This document shows positions 35,566 to 44,379 of a stretch of 64,000 nucleotides of DNA, piece by piece (the first letter of the stretch is position 1; each line of letters opens with the position of its first letter). The position numbers and the translations under genes are program-made. The DNA is from Streptomyces sp. ACA25 (GTDB lineage: Bacteria; Actinomycetota; Actinomycetes; Streptomycetales; Streptomycetaceae). The notes beneath the pieces are model-generated. The model was given only the letters and a program-made list of their open reading frames with translations. It did no database searches and was not told the origin of the DNA. The DNA is taken from assembly GCF_028200735.1 (NCBI RefSeq), contig NZ_JAQKPV010000016.1, forward strand, positions 1-64,000. The letters run 5' to 3'.

Positions 35566-37320
35566 GTGAACGGCGCACCCTCACCCACCGTGTCCGGCCC
35601 TTCGCTGCTGCTCGGCAGCGCCCGCCGGACCCGCGGCCGGCTCACCGCACTGGTGAGCGTGATGGTGCTGCGCACCGGCACGGGTCTCACCGTGCCCGCA
35701 CTGCTGGCGTTGTCGGTGGACGCGGTGCTGAGCGGCTCGGGAACAGCCGTCCCCGCTCTGGGCTGGGGCGCGGTGGTCCTCGTCGGCGCACTTCTCGACA
35801 CGGTAATCGGCCCGCTCTCCGCCTCGGCCTCCGCACGCTCCACCCACTGGCTGCGGCTCCGCAGCGCCCGGCACTTCCTGGGGCTCGGGGCCGAGCCACC
35901 GCTGCCGGCGGGAGAAGGCGTCACCCACCTCACCCAGGCCGCCCCCCAGGCCGGTTCACTCCCCGCGGCCCTCGCGAGCTGGGGGGTGGCAGTCGGCGGC
36001 GGCCTGGTCGCCTTCACCGCCGTGTGGGTCATCGACTGGCGCACCGGACTCGTTCTCACCCTGGCCGTTCCGGTGACTCTCGTCGTGGCGAAGGTTTTCG
36101 TCGGCAGGGCCATCGTCACGCACGACGCCTACCTGGCCGCTCAGGCAAGCATCGCGACCCGGCTGTTGACCGCCCTGGCCGGCGCACGCACGATCAGGGC
36201 CTCCGGCACCCTCCACTCCGAGACCGCACGGGTACTGGCGCCGCTGCCCGACGTGGCTGCGGCGGGCCGCCGCATGTGGCGGCTGCAGAAGGGCATGGTG
36301 TGGCAGCTGGGGCTGCTGACCGCCCTCACCGAGGCTGCGGCGCTGGCGGCCGCCGGCGTCGGCGTCGCCCACGGCCGGATCTCACCCGGCGAGCTGCTCG
36401 CCATCGTCGGCTATCTCGGGCTCGCCTTCCAGGGTCTGTATCAGATCGAAGGGCTGTACGGCCTGGCGGAAGCCCGCTCGGCTGCCAACCGGATCGCCGG
36501 GGCCCTCTCCCGTCCTGCGGTCCGGTACGGTCCGGTCAGCGGTACGGACGGGCCGGGCACCCTGACTCTGCGCGACGTGACCGTGCGCAAGGGTGGCGGC
36601 GTCGTCCTCGACCGGCTCCGTCTCGATGTCGTCGCCGGGAGCTCCGTCGCTCTGGTGGGCCGCACGGGGGTGGGCAAGACCCTGCTGGCGAGGCTCCCCG
36701 GCCGGCTCACCGACCCGGACGAGGGCGAAGTGCTGCTGGACGGTGTCCCGGTGCGCGAGCTGACCCGCCAGGATCTGAGGTCCGCGGTCACCTACGCGTT
36801 CGAACGTCCCGAGCTCATCGGCGCCACCGTGCGCGACGTCATCTCCTACGGCCGGCCGGAACTGACCGCGGAGGCCGTGACCCGGGCCGCACGCGCCGCG
36901 GGAGCTGACGGCTTCATCCGCCGGCTGCCGGACGGGTACGAGACCCCCTTGACGCATGCTCCGATGTCCGGAGGTGAGCGGCAACGCCTGGGTCTGGCGC
37001 GGACGCTGGCCCGCGAAGCCCGGGTCTACGTACTGGACGACGCGACCTCCGGGCTGGACACGGTCACCGAGGCGGAGGTCAGCGAGGCCGTCACCACGGC
37101 CCTGACCGGCCGCACCCGGCTGGTGATCGCCCACCGGGCGGCCACCGCTGCTCGGTGCGACCGGGTGGCGTGGCTGGCGGACGGCAGGATCCGGGCTCTG
37201 GCGCCCCACGCCGAGCTGTGGCACGACCCCGAGTACCGGGCGGTGTTCAGCGTGCCCGGACGTCAGGGCGAGGGTCCCACCACGGTGGACGAGGAGGCGG
37301 AATGCCCGACGGTGTCATGA
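35566..37320 (+). CDS. ABC exporter half-transporter, degenerate catalytic site
   Basis: 584 aa from GTG 35566, which is 6 nt after GGAGGAGGA; an in-frame ATG at 35548 lies inside that site and is rejected. Six membrane helices occupy the first ~310 residues; the ATPase has Walker A GRTGVGKT, signature MSGGERQ, Walker B VYVLDD and the H-loop IAHR. The catalytic Glu after Walker B is Asp (LDDATS instead of LDEATS), and the Q-loop Gln is missing (YAFERPEL), which marks the weak site of heterodimeric exporters. It overlaps the next ABC gene, so the two should assemble. Export of the lanthipeptide is inferred from position. Confidence 0.92.
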   Translation: MNGAPSPTVSGPSLLLGSARRTRGRLTALVSVMVLRTGTGLTVPALLALSVDAVLSGSGTAVPALGWGAVVLVGALLDTVIGPLSASASARSTHWLRLRSARHFLGLGAEPPLPAGEGVTHLTQAAPQAGSLPAALASWGVAVGGGLVAFTAVWVIDWRTGLVLTLAVPVTLVVAKVFVGRAIVTHDAYLAAQASIATRLLTALAGARTIRASGTLHSETARVLAPLPDVAAAGRRMWRLQKGMVWQLGLLTALTEAAALAAAGVGVAHGRISPGELLAIVGYLGLAFQGLYQIEGLYGLAEARSAANRIAGALSRPAVRYGPVSGTDGPGTLTLRDVTVRKGGGVVLDRLRLDVVAGSSVALVGRTGVGKTLLARLPGRLTDPDEGEVLLDGVPVRELTRQDLRSAVTYAFERPELIGATVRDVISYGRPELTAEAVTRAARAAGADGFIRRLPDGYETPLTHAPMSGGERQRLGLARTLAREARVYVLDDATSGLDTVTEAEVSEAVTTALTGRTRLVIAHRAATAARCDRVAWLADGRIRALAPHAELWHDPEYRAVFSVPGRQGEGPTTVDEEAECPTVS

Positions 37321-39089
37321 GCGGGATACCCGCTGCTCCCGCGCGGCAACTGCTGCGGGAAGGCTTGGTCGGCAGCTGTCGTCCCTTTCTGCGGCTGGCG
37401 GGCTGGTCGGCCGTCGAAGCCGCGCCCGCGCTGGCGGCGGGAGTGGTGGTGGCGCTCGCGCTGGACCGCGGCTTCCTGGCGGGGGACCCGGCCTCCGGAC
37501 TGGCCTGGCTGACTGTCCTGGCCATGCTGTACGTGGTGCGCGCACTCGCCCAGCGAGCGATCTTCGACCCGCTGTCGCAGATCGTCGAGCCCTTGCGGGA
37601 CGCCCTGGTGCGGCGGGTGGTGCGCGGCACGCTCCATCACGCGGTGCTTCGTACCCGGCCCGTCGACGCCACCGGCGTCTCCCGGCTCAGTGTCCAGTCC
37701 GACACCGTGCGCGGCATCGTGGCGGCGCTGTTGCGTACCGCACGTCCGCTGGCGGTCACCTTGCTCGCCACCAGCGCGGGACTGGCGGCCATCGACCCGC
37801 TGCTGGCCGCGATCGTGGTGCCGCCGCTGATCCTCTCCGTGGCGCTCTTCCTGCTGGCGATGCGTTCGCTGATCCGCCGGCGGGTGCTTCATGTGCTGGC
37901 GGAGGAGGGGGTTGCCGCCACCACCGGCTCGGTGCTCACCGCGGGTCTGGACATCACAGCGGTAGGGGCCGAACAGCAGGCGCACTCCGAGGTGGAGCGG
38001 GCCGCGGAGTGCTCGCTGCGGGCCACCGTCGCCGTTGCCTGGGCGGAGTCCCTGCGCATCCCCATCGTTCTGCTCGGCGGATACCTGCCGGTCCTGGCCA
38101 TCCTGCTGGCCTCGCCGTCCCTGGTGGGCAACGGCTCGGTTTCCCCCGGAGCCGTGGTGGGCGCGGTTCTCTACGTGACTTCCTACCTGATTCCGGCGCT
38201 TCAAATGATGACGGGCACCGTCGCGGGCTACTGGAGCCAGCTGCGGGTGCTGCTCGGTCGCATGGCCGCGGCCACCTCGGTGCCCGAGCCGCCCTCCGGT
38301 GAAAGAAGCACCGGGCGTACCGACGGGCACCGGCTGACGGTCCGCGACCTCACCTTCCGTTACGGCCCCCATGCGGACCCGGTCCTGCGCGGGCTCACGG
38401 TCACCGTCCCGGAAGGGGATCATCTGGCCGTGGTGGGGCCGAGCGGAGTGGGAAAGTCCACGCTGGCCGGGCTCTTGGCCGGGGTCGAGCTGCCCACCGG
38501 GGGGGAAGTGCTGCTCGGTGACCGGCCGGTACCCGAGCCGGTGGAGGGTCAGCGCCGCACGGTTGCCCTGGTACCGCAGGAAGCGTACGTTTTCCCCGGG
38601 AGCCTGCGCGAGAACCTGAGCTATCTGGCACCCGGCCTCGGCGACAGCCGACTGGACGAGGCCGTGCGGGCGGTAGGGCTGGGCGCTGTGGTGCACAGAC
38701 TCGGTGGGTACGACACGGAGCTGGCCGATCCGGCGAACACGCTCTCCAGCGGTGAGCGCCAGCTCATCGTACTGGCCCGGGTGTACGCCTCCGACGCTGA
38801 AGTCGTCATCCTGGACGAAGCGACCTGCCACCTCGACATGGCTACCGAGGCGGTGGTGGAAGCCGCTTTCGCCGCCCGCCCGGGGACATTGCTCGTGATC
38901 GCTCACCGGCTGACCAGCGCCGCGCGAGCCCGGAGAGTCCTGCTGCTGGACGGTGCGCGGCCCGTCCTGGGCAGCCACGCCGAGCTGCTCGCCACCAGCC
39001 CGGCCTACGCCGGTCTGGTGGGGCACTGGTCCGGTGTTCCGCACACCTCTCACGGGAGACCGCCGACCACGGGGGACCTGACCGGGTGA
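37302..39089 (+). CDS. ABC exporter half-transporter, canonical catalytic site
   Basis: 595 aa from ATG 37302, which follows GAGGAGGCGG and overlaps the end of the previous gene by 19 nt; ATG 37317 in an ATGA overlap is the alternative. It has six membrane helices and an ATPase with Walker A GPSGVGKST, Q-loop LVPQEAYVF, signature LSSGERQ, Walker B VVILDEAT with the catalytic Glu, and IAHR. The signature is LSSGE rather than LSGGQ. Together with the Asp-type partner it makes an asymmetric heterodimer. The gene ends 5 nt from the convergent regulator stop. Confidence 0.93.
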   Translation: MPDGVMSGIPAAPARQLLREGLVGSCRPFLRLAGWSAVEAAPALAAGVVVALALDRGFLAGDPASGLAWLTVLAMLYVVRALAQRAIFDPLSQIVEPLRDALVRRVVRGTLHHAVLRTRPVDATGVSRLSVQSDTVRGIVAALLRTARPLAVTLLATSAGLAAIDPLLAAIVVPPLILSVALFLLAMRSLIRRRVLHVLAEEGVAATTGSVLTAGLDITAVGAEQQAHSEVERAAECSLRATVAVAWAESLRIPIVLLGGYLPVLAILLASPSLVGNGSVSPGAVVGAVLYVTSYLIPALQMMTGTVAGYWSQLRVLLGRMAAATSVPEPPSGERSTGRTDGHRLTVRDLTFRYGPHADPVLRGLTVTVPEGDHLAVVGPSGVGKSTLAGLLAGVELPTGGEVLLGDRPVPEPVEGQRRTVALVPQEAYVFPGSLRENLSYLAPGLGDSRLDEAVRAVGLGAVVHRLGGYDTELADPANTLSSGERQLIVLARVYASDAEVVILDEATCHLDMATEAVVEAAFAARPGTLLVIAHRLTSAARARRVLLLDGARPVLGSHAELLATSPAYAGLVGHWSGVPHTSHGRPPTTGDLTG

Positions 39090-39094
39090 CCGGC

Positions 39095-41716
39095 TCAGGA
39101 AGCCAGGACGTCGGAGGCGACGAACCTCACGGCCAGAGCAGCCCGGGACCGCACCCCGGCTTTGCGGAACACCCGGGTCAGGTGGGTCTCGACGGTTTTG
39201 ACCGAGACGAACAGGGCGGCGGCGATGTCCCGGTTGGCGAGGCCGAGACACACCAGGCGGACGATCTCCCACTCCCGCTCGGAGAAGGCGGTTCCGGAGG
39301 GCACACGTCCACGCGGGCGGCGTGCTCCGAGGCGGCGCTGCAGGTCCACGACCTGCTGATGGGTCCAGCGGGCACGAGGGCTGCCCGGCCGTTGTTTCAC
39401 CCGGCCCAGCTCGTCACGGGCGTCCCCTTCCCGGTCCTGGACGAGCAGCCGTCGGGCCAGCAGTAACCGGGCGCCGCACTCCGGCAGCCACCCTCCTCCC
39501 TCGGCGTACCGCTCCGCCACCGCACGCAGCGACGTCACGGAGGCGGTGTCCGGCTGACCGAGCTCCCGCACGTACGGGGCAAGGCCTGGCCGATGAGCCG
39601 CAGCGCCGAGCACCGCCCGCCAGGCCTGCTCACCGCTGGTGCCGCTGCCGGTGCGGTCGTGTGCCGCGGGGGACATGAGAGGGAAGGCCCACCAGGCCGA
39701 GGGGAGCAGGCCCGGGGCGGGTGAGGCCCCGAGCAGGTGCTGCGCGTCCACCGGCCGCCGCTGGACCAGCCGGACGAGAGCCAGCGCGCAGAGAGCCCTC
39801 TCGTGCAGCGCGCTTCCGGGATGGGCGGCGGCGGCCACACCTTCCACCGGCCCGTCGGCAGCCTCCGGGCCGTCACGCCAGCCGGCGGCGCAGGCCTCCA
39901 GCAGCTGAGCGTCGCCGGCCAGGTCGGGGCGGTCGAGGACGAATGCTGCTGCCGCGGCACGGTGCGCGGCGTCGTGGGCCGCGTCCAGCCGGCCGAGGAC
40001 GAGTTGCTGATGGCCGTGGGCAACCAGCAGGTGTGGCAGCGCGGCTGTCCTTCCGGTCTTCTGCGCGGCGCGGACGCCACGGGCCAGCAGCCGCTCCGCT
40101 TCGCACCAGTGCTCCGGAAGATCCCACGCACGCGCCAGGCGGAGCAGGGCCGGGAGACGCTCTGCGAGCTCTGCGTCACTCATCCTGTCGAGCAGTTCCC
40201 GAGCCTGCGCGGTACCGTCCCGCAACGCCGCCGGGTCCGGTGCGGTCACGCCCACCAGGGCGAGGGTGGCAGCTGCGTCGAGCCGGAACGCGGGGCCGGC
40301 GGCGGCCGGACCGGAGAGGGACCGGCTCTCCAGCAGACGCCGTACCTCGGGCCGTTCCCCCCGAGCGGCGGCGAAAGCAGCCAGGTGCAGCCGGGCGGTG
40401 CCGTCCAGCACGGCCCCCGGAAGGGTCCGTGACTCCGCCGTCAGGAGAGCCCGGGCCTCATGGTCGTGGCCGCAGGCGGTTTCCAGCCCTGCGTGCAGAT
40501 CGACCACGGCCGCCCAGTCCTCCGGCAGGTCGGTGACCAGCAGCCTTCTCAGCTCCGGGAGCAGCTCCCGGCACAGATGGTCCTGGCCGGTCCGCTCGGC
40601 CGCACGGTAGAGACGGGTGAGCAAGGGCCGGAGGACAGTGGACTCCTCCGCACACGGAGCGATCCGACGGGCTGCGCCCAGCCAGCGGGCGGCCTGGCCG
40701 GGCGCAGTGGTCAGTACACGGTCCGCCGCGGAGCAGAGGTCACGGGCCGCGGCACGGTCGCCGGGTGCGGCCGAACGCACGAGGTGCGGTGCCCGGCAGA
40801 CCGGGTCGGCCCCGGCTGCGCCCAGGACCTCGGCAGCCCGGGCATGCGCTCCGATACGCCAGCCGGGGGGAGACTGAGCATGGATCTGAGCCCGCAGCAG
40901 GGGGTGCCGGAAGCGGAATTCCGGGCCGGTGGAACCGGCTCGGAAGATGTCGCGCGTGCACAGTTCGTCGAGGGCTGCGAGGACCGCGGTGAGGTCGTGG
41001 CCTGCGACGGCGGCGGCCATGGCCGGGTCGAAGGGGTCGCCGAGCACGGCGGCGGCGCGGGCGAGCACACGGAGGTCCGCCGGCAGGGCCGCCAGTTCGC
41101 TCCGCGGCCCCGGAGCCGCCCCGGCGGGTGACGCGCCCCGGAGAAGTCCGGTGGCGGCCAGTTCTCGCAGATCGGGATCGGGAAGAGCGATGAGCAGTCC
41201 GAGCCAGCCGGGCACCCCCTCGCTGAGTCGGTACAGGAGGTCCCGCCGGGGGCGGGGTGTTCCCGGAGGCAGCAGCGCCTCCACGGCGGGCGCGCCCAGC
41301 GGGCCGAGGTCGATCCGGTGGACGCGCCATGCGGGATGGACGCGGGCGAGCACGCGGGCCCGGGAGTCCTGCAGCTGACGCGGCCGCAGCGCGCAGCAAA
41401 TCAGGGCCGGGGCGGCAGGACGGCTCCCCAGCAGGTGGTGCAGCTGTTCCCAGGTGGAGTCCGCGGCGAGGTGCAGATCATCCAGACAGCTGACGACGCG
41501 CGGGCGGGCGTCGGCCGTGCCGTGCGCGACGGTGAAACCCTTGTCCCGGGCCTGGACGGCCAATTGCTCCAGCAGGCGGGTCTTGCCGAGTCCCGGGTCC
41601 CCGGTGATGTGCAGGAGCACGGGCGACCCGGCGGCACGGGCGGCAGTCATCTCCTCCAGGGCAGCGGAGGTCCGCGGGTCCGGCGGCACCGTCCGGCTCA
41701 GGTGCACTTTCTCCAT
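39095..41716 (-). CDS. LAL-type LuxR family regulator with ATPase domain
   Basis: 873 aa. Walker A is GDPGLGKTRLL near residue 44, then VVSCLDDLHLA as Walker B, a long TPR-like helical middle, and a C-terminal LuxR helix-turn-helix (EREWEIVRLVCLGLANRDIAAALF, VKTVETHLTRVFRKAG). Such proteins activate secondary-metabolite clusters. One Leu codon is TTA (39464-39466 on the plus strand), so synthesis probably needs the bldA tRNA. ATG 41716 is chosen for its GGAGG 5 nt upstream over a GTG at 41737. It converges with the exporter genes, so it closes the lanthipeptide locus. The 223 nt upstream show no clear promoter. Confidence 0.93.
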   Translation of the reverse strand: MEKVHLSRTVPPDPRTSAALEEMTAARAAGSPVLLHITGDPGLGKTRLLEQLAVQARDKGFTVAHGTADARPRVVSCLDDLHLAADSTWEQLHHLLGSRPAAPALICCALRPRQLQDSRARVLARVHPAWRVHRIDLGPLGAPAVEALLPPGTPRPRRDLLYRLSEGVPGWLGLLIALPDPDLRELAATGLLRGASPAGAAPGPRSELAALPADLRVLARAAAVLGDPFDPAMAAAVAGHDLTAVLAALDELCTRDIFRAGSTGPEFRFRHPLLRAQIHAQSPPGWRIGAHARAAEVLGAAGADPVCRAPHLVRSAAPGDRAAARDLCSAADRVLTTAPGQAARWLGAARRIAPCAEESTVLRPLLTRLYRAAERTGQDHLCRELLPELRRLLVTDLPEDWAAVVDLHAGLETACGHDHEARALLTAESRTLPGAVLDGTARLHLAAFAAARGERPEVRRLLESRSLSGPAAAGPAFRLDAAATLALVGVTAPDPAALRDGTAQARELLDRMSDAELAERLPALLRLARAWDLPEHWCEAERLLARGVRAAQKTGRTAALPHLLVAHGHQQLVLGRLDAAHDAAHRAAAAAFVLDRPDLAGDAQLLEACAAGWRDGPEAADGPVEGVAAAAHPGSALHERALCALALVRLVQRRPVDAQHLLGASPAPGLLPSAWWAFPLMSPAAHDRTGSGTSGEQAWRAVLGAAAHRPGLAPYVRELGQPDTASVTSLRAVAERYAEGGGWLPECGARLLLARRLLVQDREGDARDELGRVKQRPGSPRARWTHQQVVDLQRRLGARRPRGRVPSGTAFSEREWEIVRLVCLGLANRDIAAALFVSVKTVETHLTRVFRKAGVRSRAALAVRFVASDVLAS

Positions 41717-41939
41717 GCATGCCTCCAAAGCCGCCACCTGCGCGAACAGGTGTGGGAGTTTCCGATCATGCTGTGCGGGTGAGCGACACAGGACGATGGC
41801 AGGGGCGCGAAAGACATGTCAACGGCGTGAAGGAAGTGTGCAGGTCCATGCACGGATGGCATCGGAGGGGCCACGGAGAGTCGTGCCCGTCCCGGGGCCG
41901 GAGCCGGGAACTCGGAGGTTCCCGGGGCCGGCCCGCCGT

Positions 41940-43088
41940 TCAGTCCGACGGTGGTGGGGGCCGGTGGCCACGTTGTGGAGGTCGGCGGCTGCCCTGGCGC
42001 CACTCGAAGTAGGCGAACGCCAGGAGGGTCACGGCGATCAGCGGCAGCACGAACCAGGCCATGACAGCGGTGTACCCGTCCAGCGCCTCGTGCTCGGTCG
42101 CCGCCAGCACGACGAACGAGGTGTAGGCGAGGTAGAGGACGAGAAAGAGTCCGCCCTCCCAGCGGGCGATCGCGAAACCGGTGAAGGCGATGGGGAGCAG
42201 CGCCACCGCTGCGGCCAGCATGAGCGGGATGTCGAGCGCCACTGCCGCGTCGGGCACCGGGATGCCGTCGGCGGAGAGCAGCGCAGGCAGGCCGAGGACC
42301 AGGCCGATGTTGGCGATGTTGCTGCCGACGACGTTACCCACGGCGAGGTCCCGTTCGCCGCGGCGCACCGCGATGACGGAGACCGCGAGTTCGGGCAGGG
42401 AGGTGCCGATGGCCACCACGGTGAGGCCGACGACCAGACTGCTCACGCCGAAGGCCACGGCCACGTTGACCGCCCCGTCGACGAGCAGCCGGGCCCCGGC
42501 GATCAGCAGAGCGACGCCGAGCACGACGAAGAACAGAGACCTGAGGACCGAGGGCGCGGGAGGCTTGGTGTCGGCCTCGGCAGGGTCCGGTGTCCGGGCT
42601 CCCTGCACCGGGGCGCTCGTCCTGGCCTCTGCTGATTCTCGGCGGCTGACCAGGACAGTGATCACCAGGTAGGCGAGGAGAGCCCCGAGCAGGATGACGC
42701 CGTCCCCGGTGCCGACTCCGCCGTCGAGGGACATCACCAGCAGCATGAGGGAGAGTGCGACCATGATCGGCAGGTCGAGGCGGACCAGGCGTCGCTTGAC
42801 GGCCAAGGGGATGACCAGCGCCGAGATGCCCAGGATGAGCAGCACGTTGGCGATGTTGCTGCCGACGACGTTGCCGACCGCCAGTTCGGGCTCGTCACGC
42901 AACACCGCACCCACGGTCACGGCGAGTTCGGGCGCTGAGGTCGCGAGGGAGACCACGGTGAGGCCCACGACGAGCGGTGAGATGCCGACGCGCTCGGCCA
43001 GGCTGGACGCGCCGCGGACGAGTACCTCGCCACCGAGGGTCAGCAGCAGGAGACCGGCGATGATGCGTCCCGCATCGAGAAGATCCAC
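41940..43088 (-). CDS. Calcium/sodium (CaCA) antiporter
   Basis: 382 aa with the two inverted repeats of the family: VVGLTVVSLATSAPELAVTV with GNVVGSNIANVLLILG in the first, and VVGLTVVAIGTSLPELAVSV with GNVVGSNIANIGLVLG in the second. The Glu of each SAPEL/SLPEL and the Asn of each GSNIAN are cation ligands. About ten membrane helices and a charged cytoplasmic loop between the repeats (near 155-185). The start codon is GTG 43088 without an evident ribosome site. The 210 nt upstream contain GC-rich hairpins but no riboswitch I could recognise. Confidence 0.93.
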   Translation of the reverse strand: MDLLDAGRIIAGLLLLTLGGEVLVRGASSLAERVGISPLVVGLTVVSLATSAPELAVTVGAVLRDEPELAVGNVVGSNIANVLLILGISALVIPLAVKRRLVRLDLPIMVALSLMLLVMSLDGGVGTGDGVILLGALLAYLVITVLVSRRESAEARTSAPVQGARTPDPAEADTKPPAPSVLRSLFFVVLGVALLIAGARLLVDGAVNVAVAFGVSSLVVGLTVVAIGTSLPELAVSVIAVRRGERDLAVGNVVGSNIANIGLVLGLPALLSADGIPVPDAAVALDIPLMLAAAVALLPIAFTGFAIARWEGGLFLVLYLAYTSFVVLAATEHEALDGYTAVMAWFVLPLIAVTLLAFAYFEWRQGSRRPPQRGHRPPPPSD

Positions 43089-43298
43089 CGGAGGATTCTA
43101 AGCGGGAGGGCGGGGTGCCTGGTGCCCTGTCCTCCAGGGTTTGGCCCCTCAGGGAGCGGCGGCATCCCCGCCCCTTTCCTCATCTCCTTCCGGGTGCGGC
43201 CGGACGGGGCCCGCCCCGGAGGGGCGGCTACCGCCGAGAGGCGGGGCGCGACGGGAGTGTCACCTTCCTCGGGCCGGCTCTCCGGCGGTGGGGAGGGG

Positions 43299-44228
43299 CT
43301 ACTGACTGCGGGTCAGCCATTCGCGCAGGTCCGGCGGGAGTGGCTCGACCGCTGCCCGGTAGAGGGCCATGTCCTCCTCGGTGAGGATCTCCGCCCACTG
43401 CCGGTTCCGGCCCTTGTGGAAGAATTCCATGGCCGTGAGCGCGTCGGCGAAGTCCCTGGGGTACATCCGGTCCTGGTCGGCCTTCATGTCGGAGAAGCGG
43501 CAGGCCTGCACCAGGTCGGGCCAGCGCTCCTCATCGACGGGGATGTCCAGGAAGTGGCTGACGCGGCGCATCTCCTTGTCGAGATCATCCAGCAGGTCCT
43601 GGTAGTGCAGGAAGAGGACGTGGGGCTCGTTCCGGTGGCCCCACCAGGACTCCAGATGGCGGGTGGGCGAGTTGTAGGGCCAGCCGTTCGACTCCCAGGG
43701 GAACGCACTCCGGGTGAAGTAGGAGCGCCAGAACGCACGGATGTCCTCGGGTACCCAGGGCTGTTCCGGGGTGTGCACGTCGTCGGCCTCCGCCAGGGAC
43801 TGCGGGGGCTTGCCGATCACCCCGTTGAGGCCCAGTGCGTGATGGTGCGCCGACACGGCCGTGTCCCGCAGGTCGCGGCCGACGACCAGGTAGGACACCC
43901 CGGAGTGGACCGGCAGGGCGTCCATGGGCAGGTGGGTCTTGATGAAGCGGCGGTGCTGCTGCCCGTCGAGTGTGCGGAGCATGCCGTCGAGGGGAACGAG
44001 CAGGCAGTCGAGCCAGGGACTGATCTCCATCAGGGGACCCGGTAACCGGGTGTCCTGGAGAACCAGCACGGAGGCGATGCGCTGCGTCCAGGTGGTGCCC
44101 GCCTTGGCGGGCGTGGAGATGACGATGTCGCCGGACCGGGGTGTGTAGTGGTCCCAGTGATCGCTGTTCACGTAGTAGCTCTTGTAGGCGCGCTGCGGTG
44201 GCTGCTGGAGGATCGGCTGGTCACTCAT
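43299..44228 (-). CDS. Sulfotransferase (PAPS-dependent), contains a TTA codon
   Basis: 309 aa. The 5'-phosphosulfate loop is STPAKAGTTWTQRI near residue 38, and the 3'-phosphate site is VGRDLRDTAVSAHHH near 120, including the expected Arg and Ser. The catalytic His may be the one in FIKTHLPMDALP, as in cytosolic-type sulfotransferases. Substrate unknown; metabolite or lipid is possible. The Leu codon in DTRLPG is TTA (44043-44045 on plus), unusual for a housekeeping gene. ATG 44228 is chosen at the start of homology. It diverges from the archaeal-type ATPase. Confidence 0.9.
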   Translation of the reverse strand: MSDQPILQQPPQRAYKSYYVNSDHWDHYTPRSGDIVISTPAKAGTTWTQRIASVLVLQDTRLPGPLMEISPWLDCLLVPLDGMLRTLDGQQHRRFIKTHLPMDALPVHSGVSYLVVGRDLRDTAVSAHHHALGLNGVIGKPPQSLAEADDVHTPEQPWVPEDIRAFWRSYFTRSAFPWESNGWPYNSPTRHLESWWGHRNEPHVLFLHYQDLLDDLDKEMRRVSHFLDIPVDEERWPDLVQACRFSDMKADQDRMYPRDFADALTAMEFFHKGRNRQWAEILTEEDMALYRAAVEPLPPDLREWLTRSQ

Positions 44229-44333
44229 GAGGGGAGTCTGCACCGCGCGCGCGTGGCCGCTCAATACCGCCTGTTTCTACACCTACCCGGCGCACGCGGG
44301 GCGTGCGCCGGGTCGCCGGGGAAGTCAAGAAGC

Positions 44334-44364
44334 AAGGAGTACACTTCTAAGGACTGTATTCCTT
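44334..44364. promoter_or_regulatory. Inverted repeat upstream of the ATPase gene
   Basis: AAGGAGTACA (44334-44343) and TGTATTCCTT (44355-44364) are inverted repeats with one mismatch and centres 21 bp apart, two helical turns. The AT-rich patch includes TACACT, a good -10 hexamer at 44340-44345. It is 15 nt before the GTG at 44380 and overlaps the ribosome site region. Confidence 0.5.
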
Positions 44365-44379
44365 ACCGAGGGAGGCCAG

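Noticed and set aside
43089..43298. A possible yybP-ykoY or other riboswitch before the antiporter
   Set aside because: GC-rich stems are present, but I could not find the conserved core of any known riboswitch.
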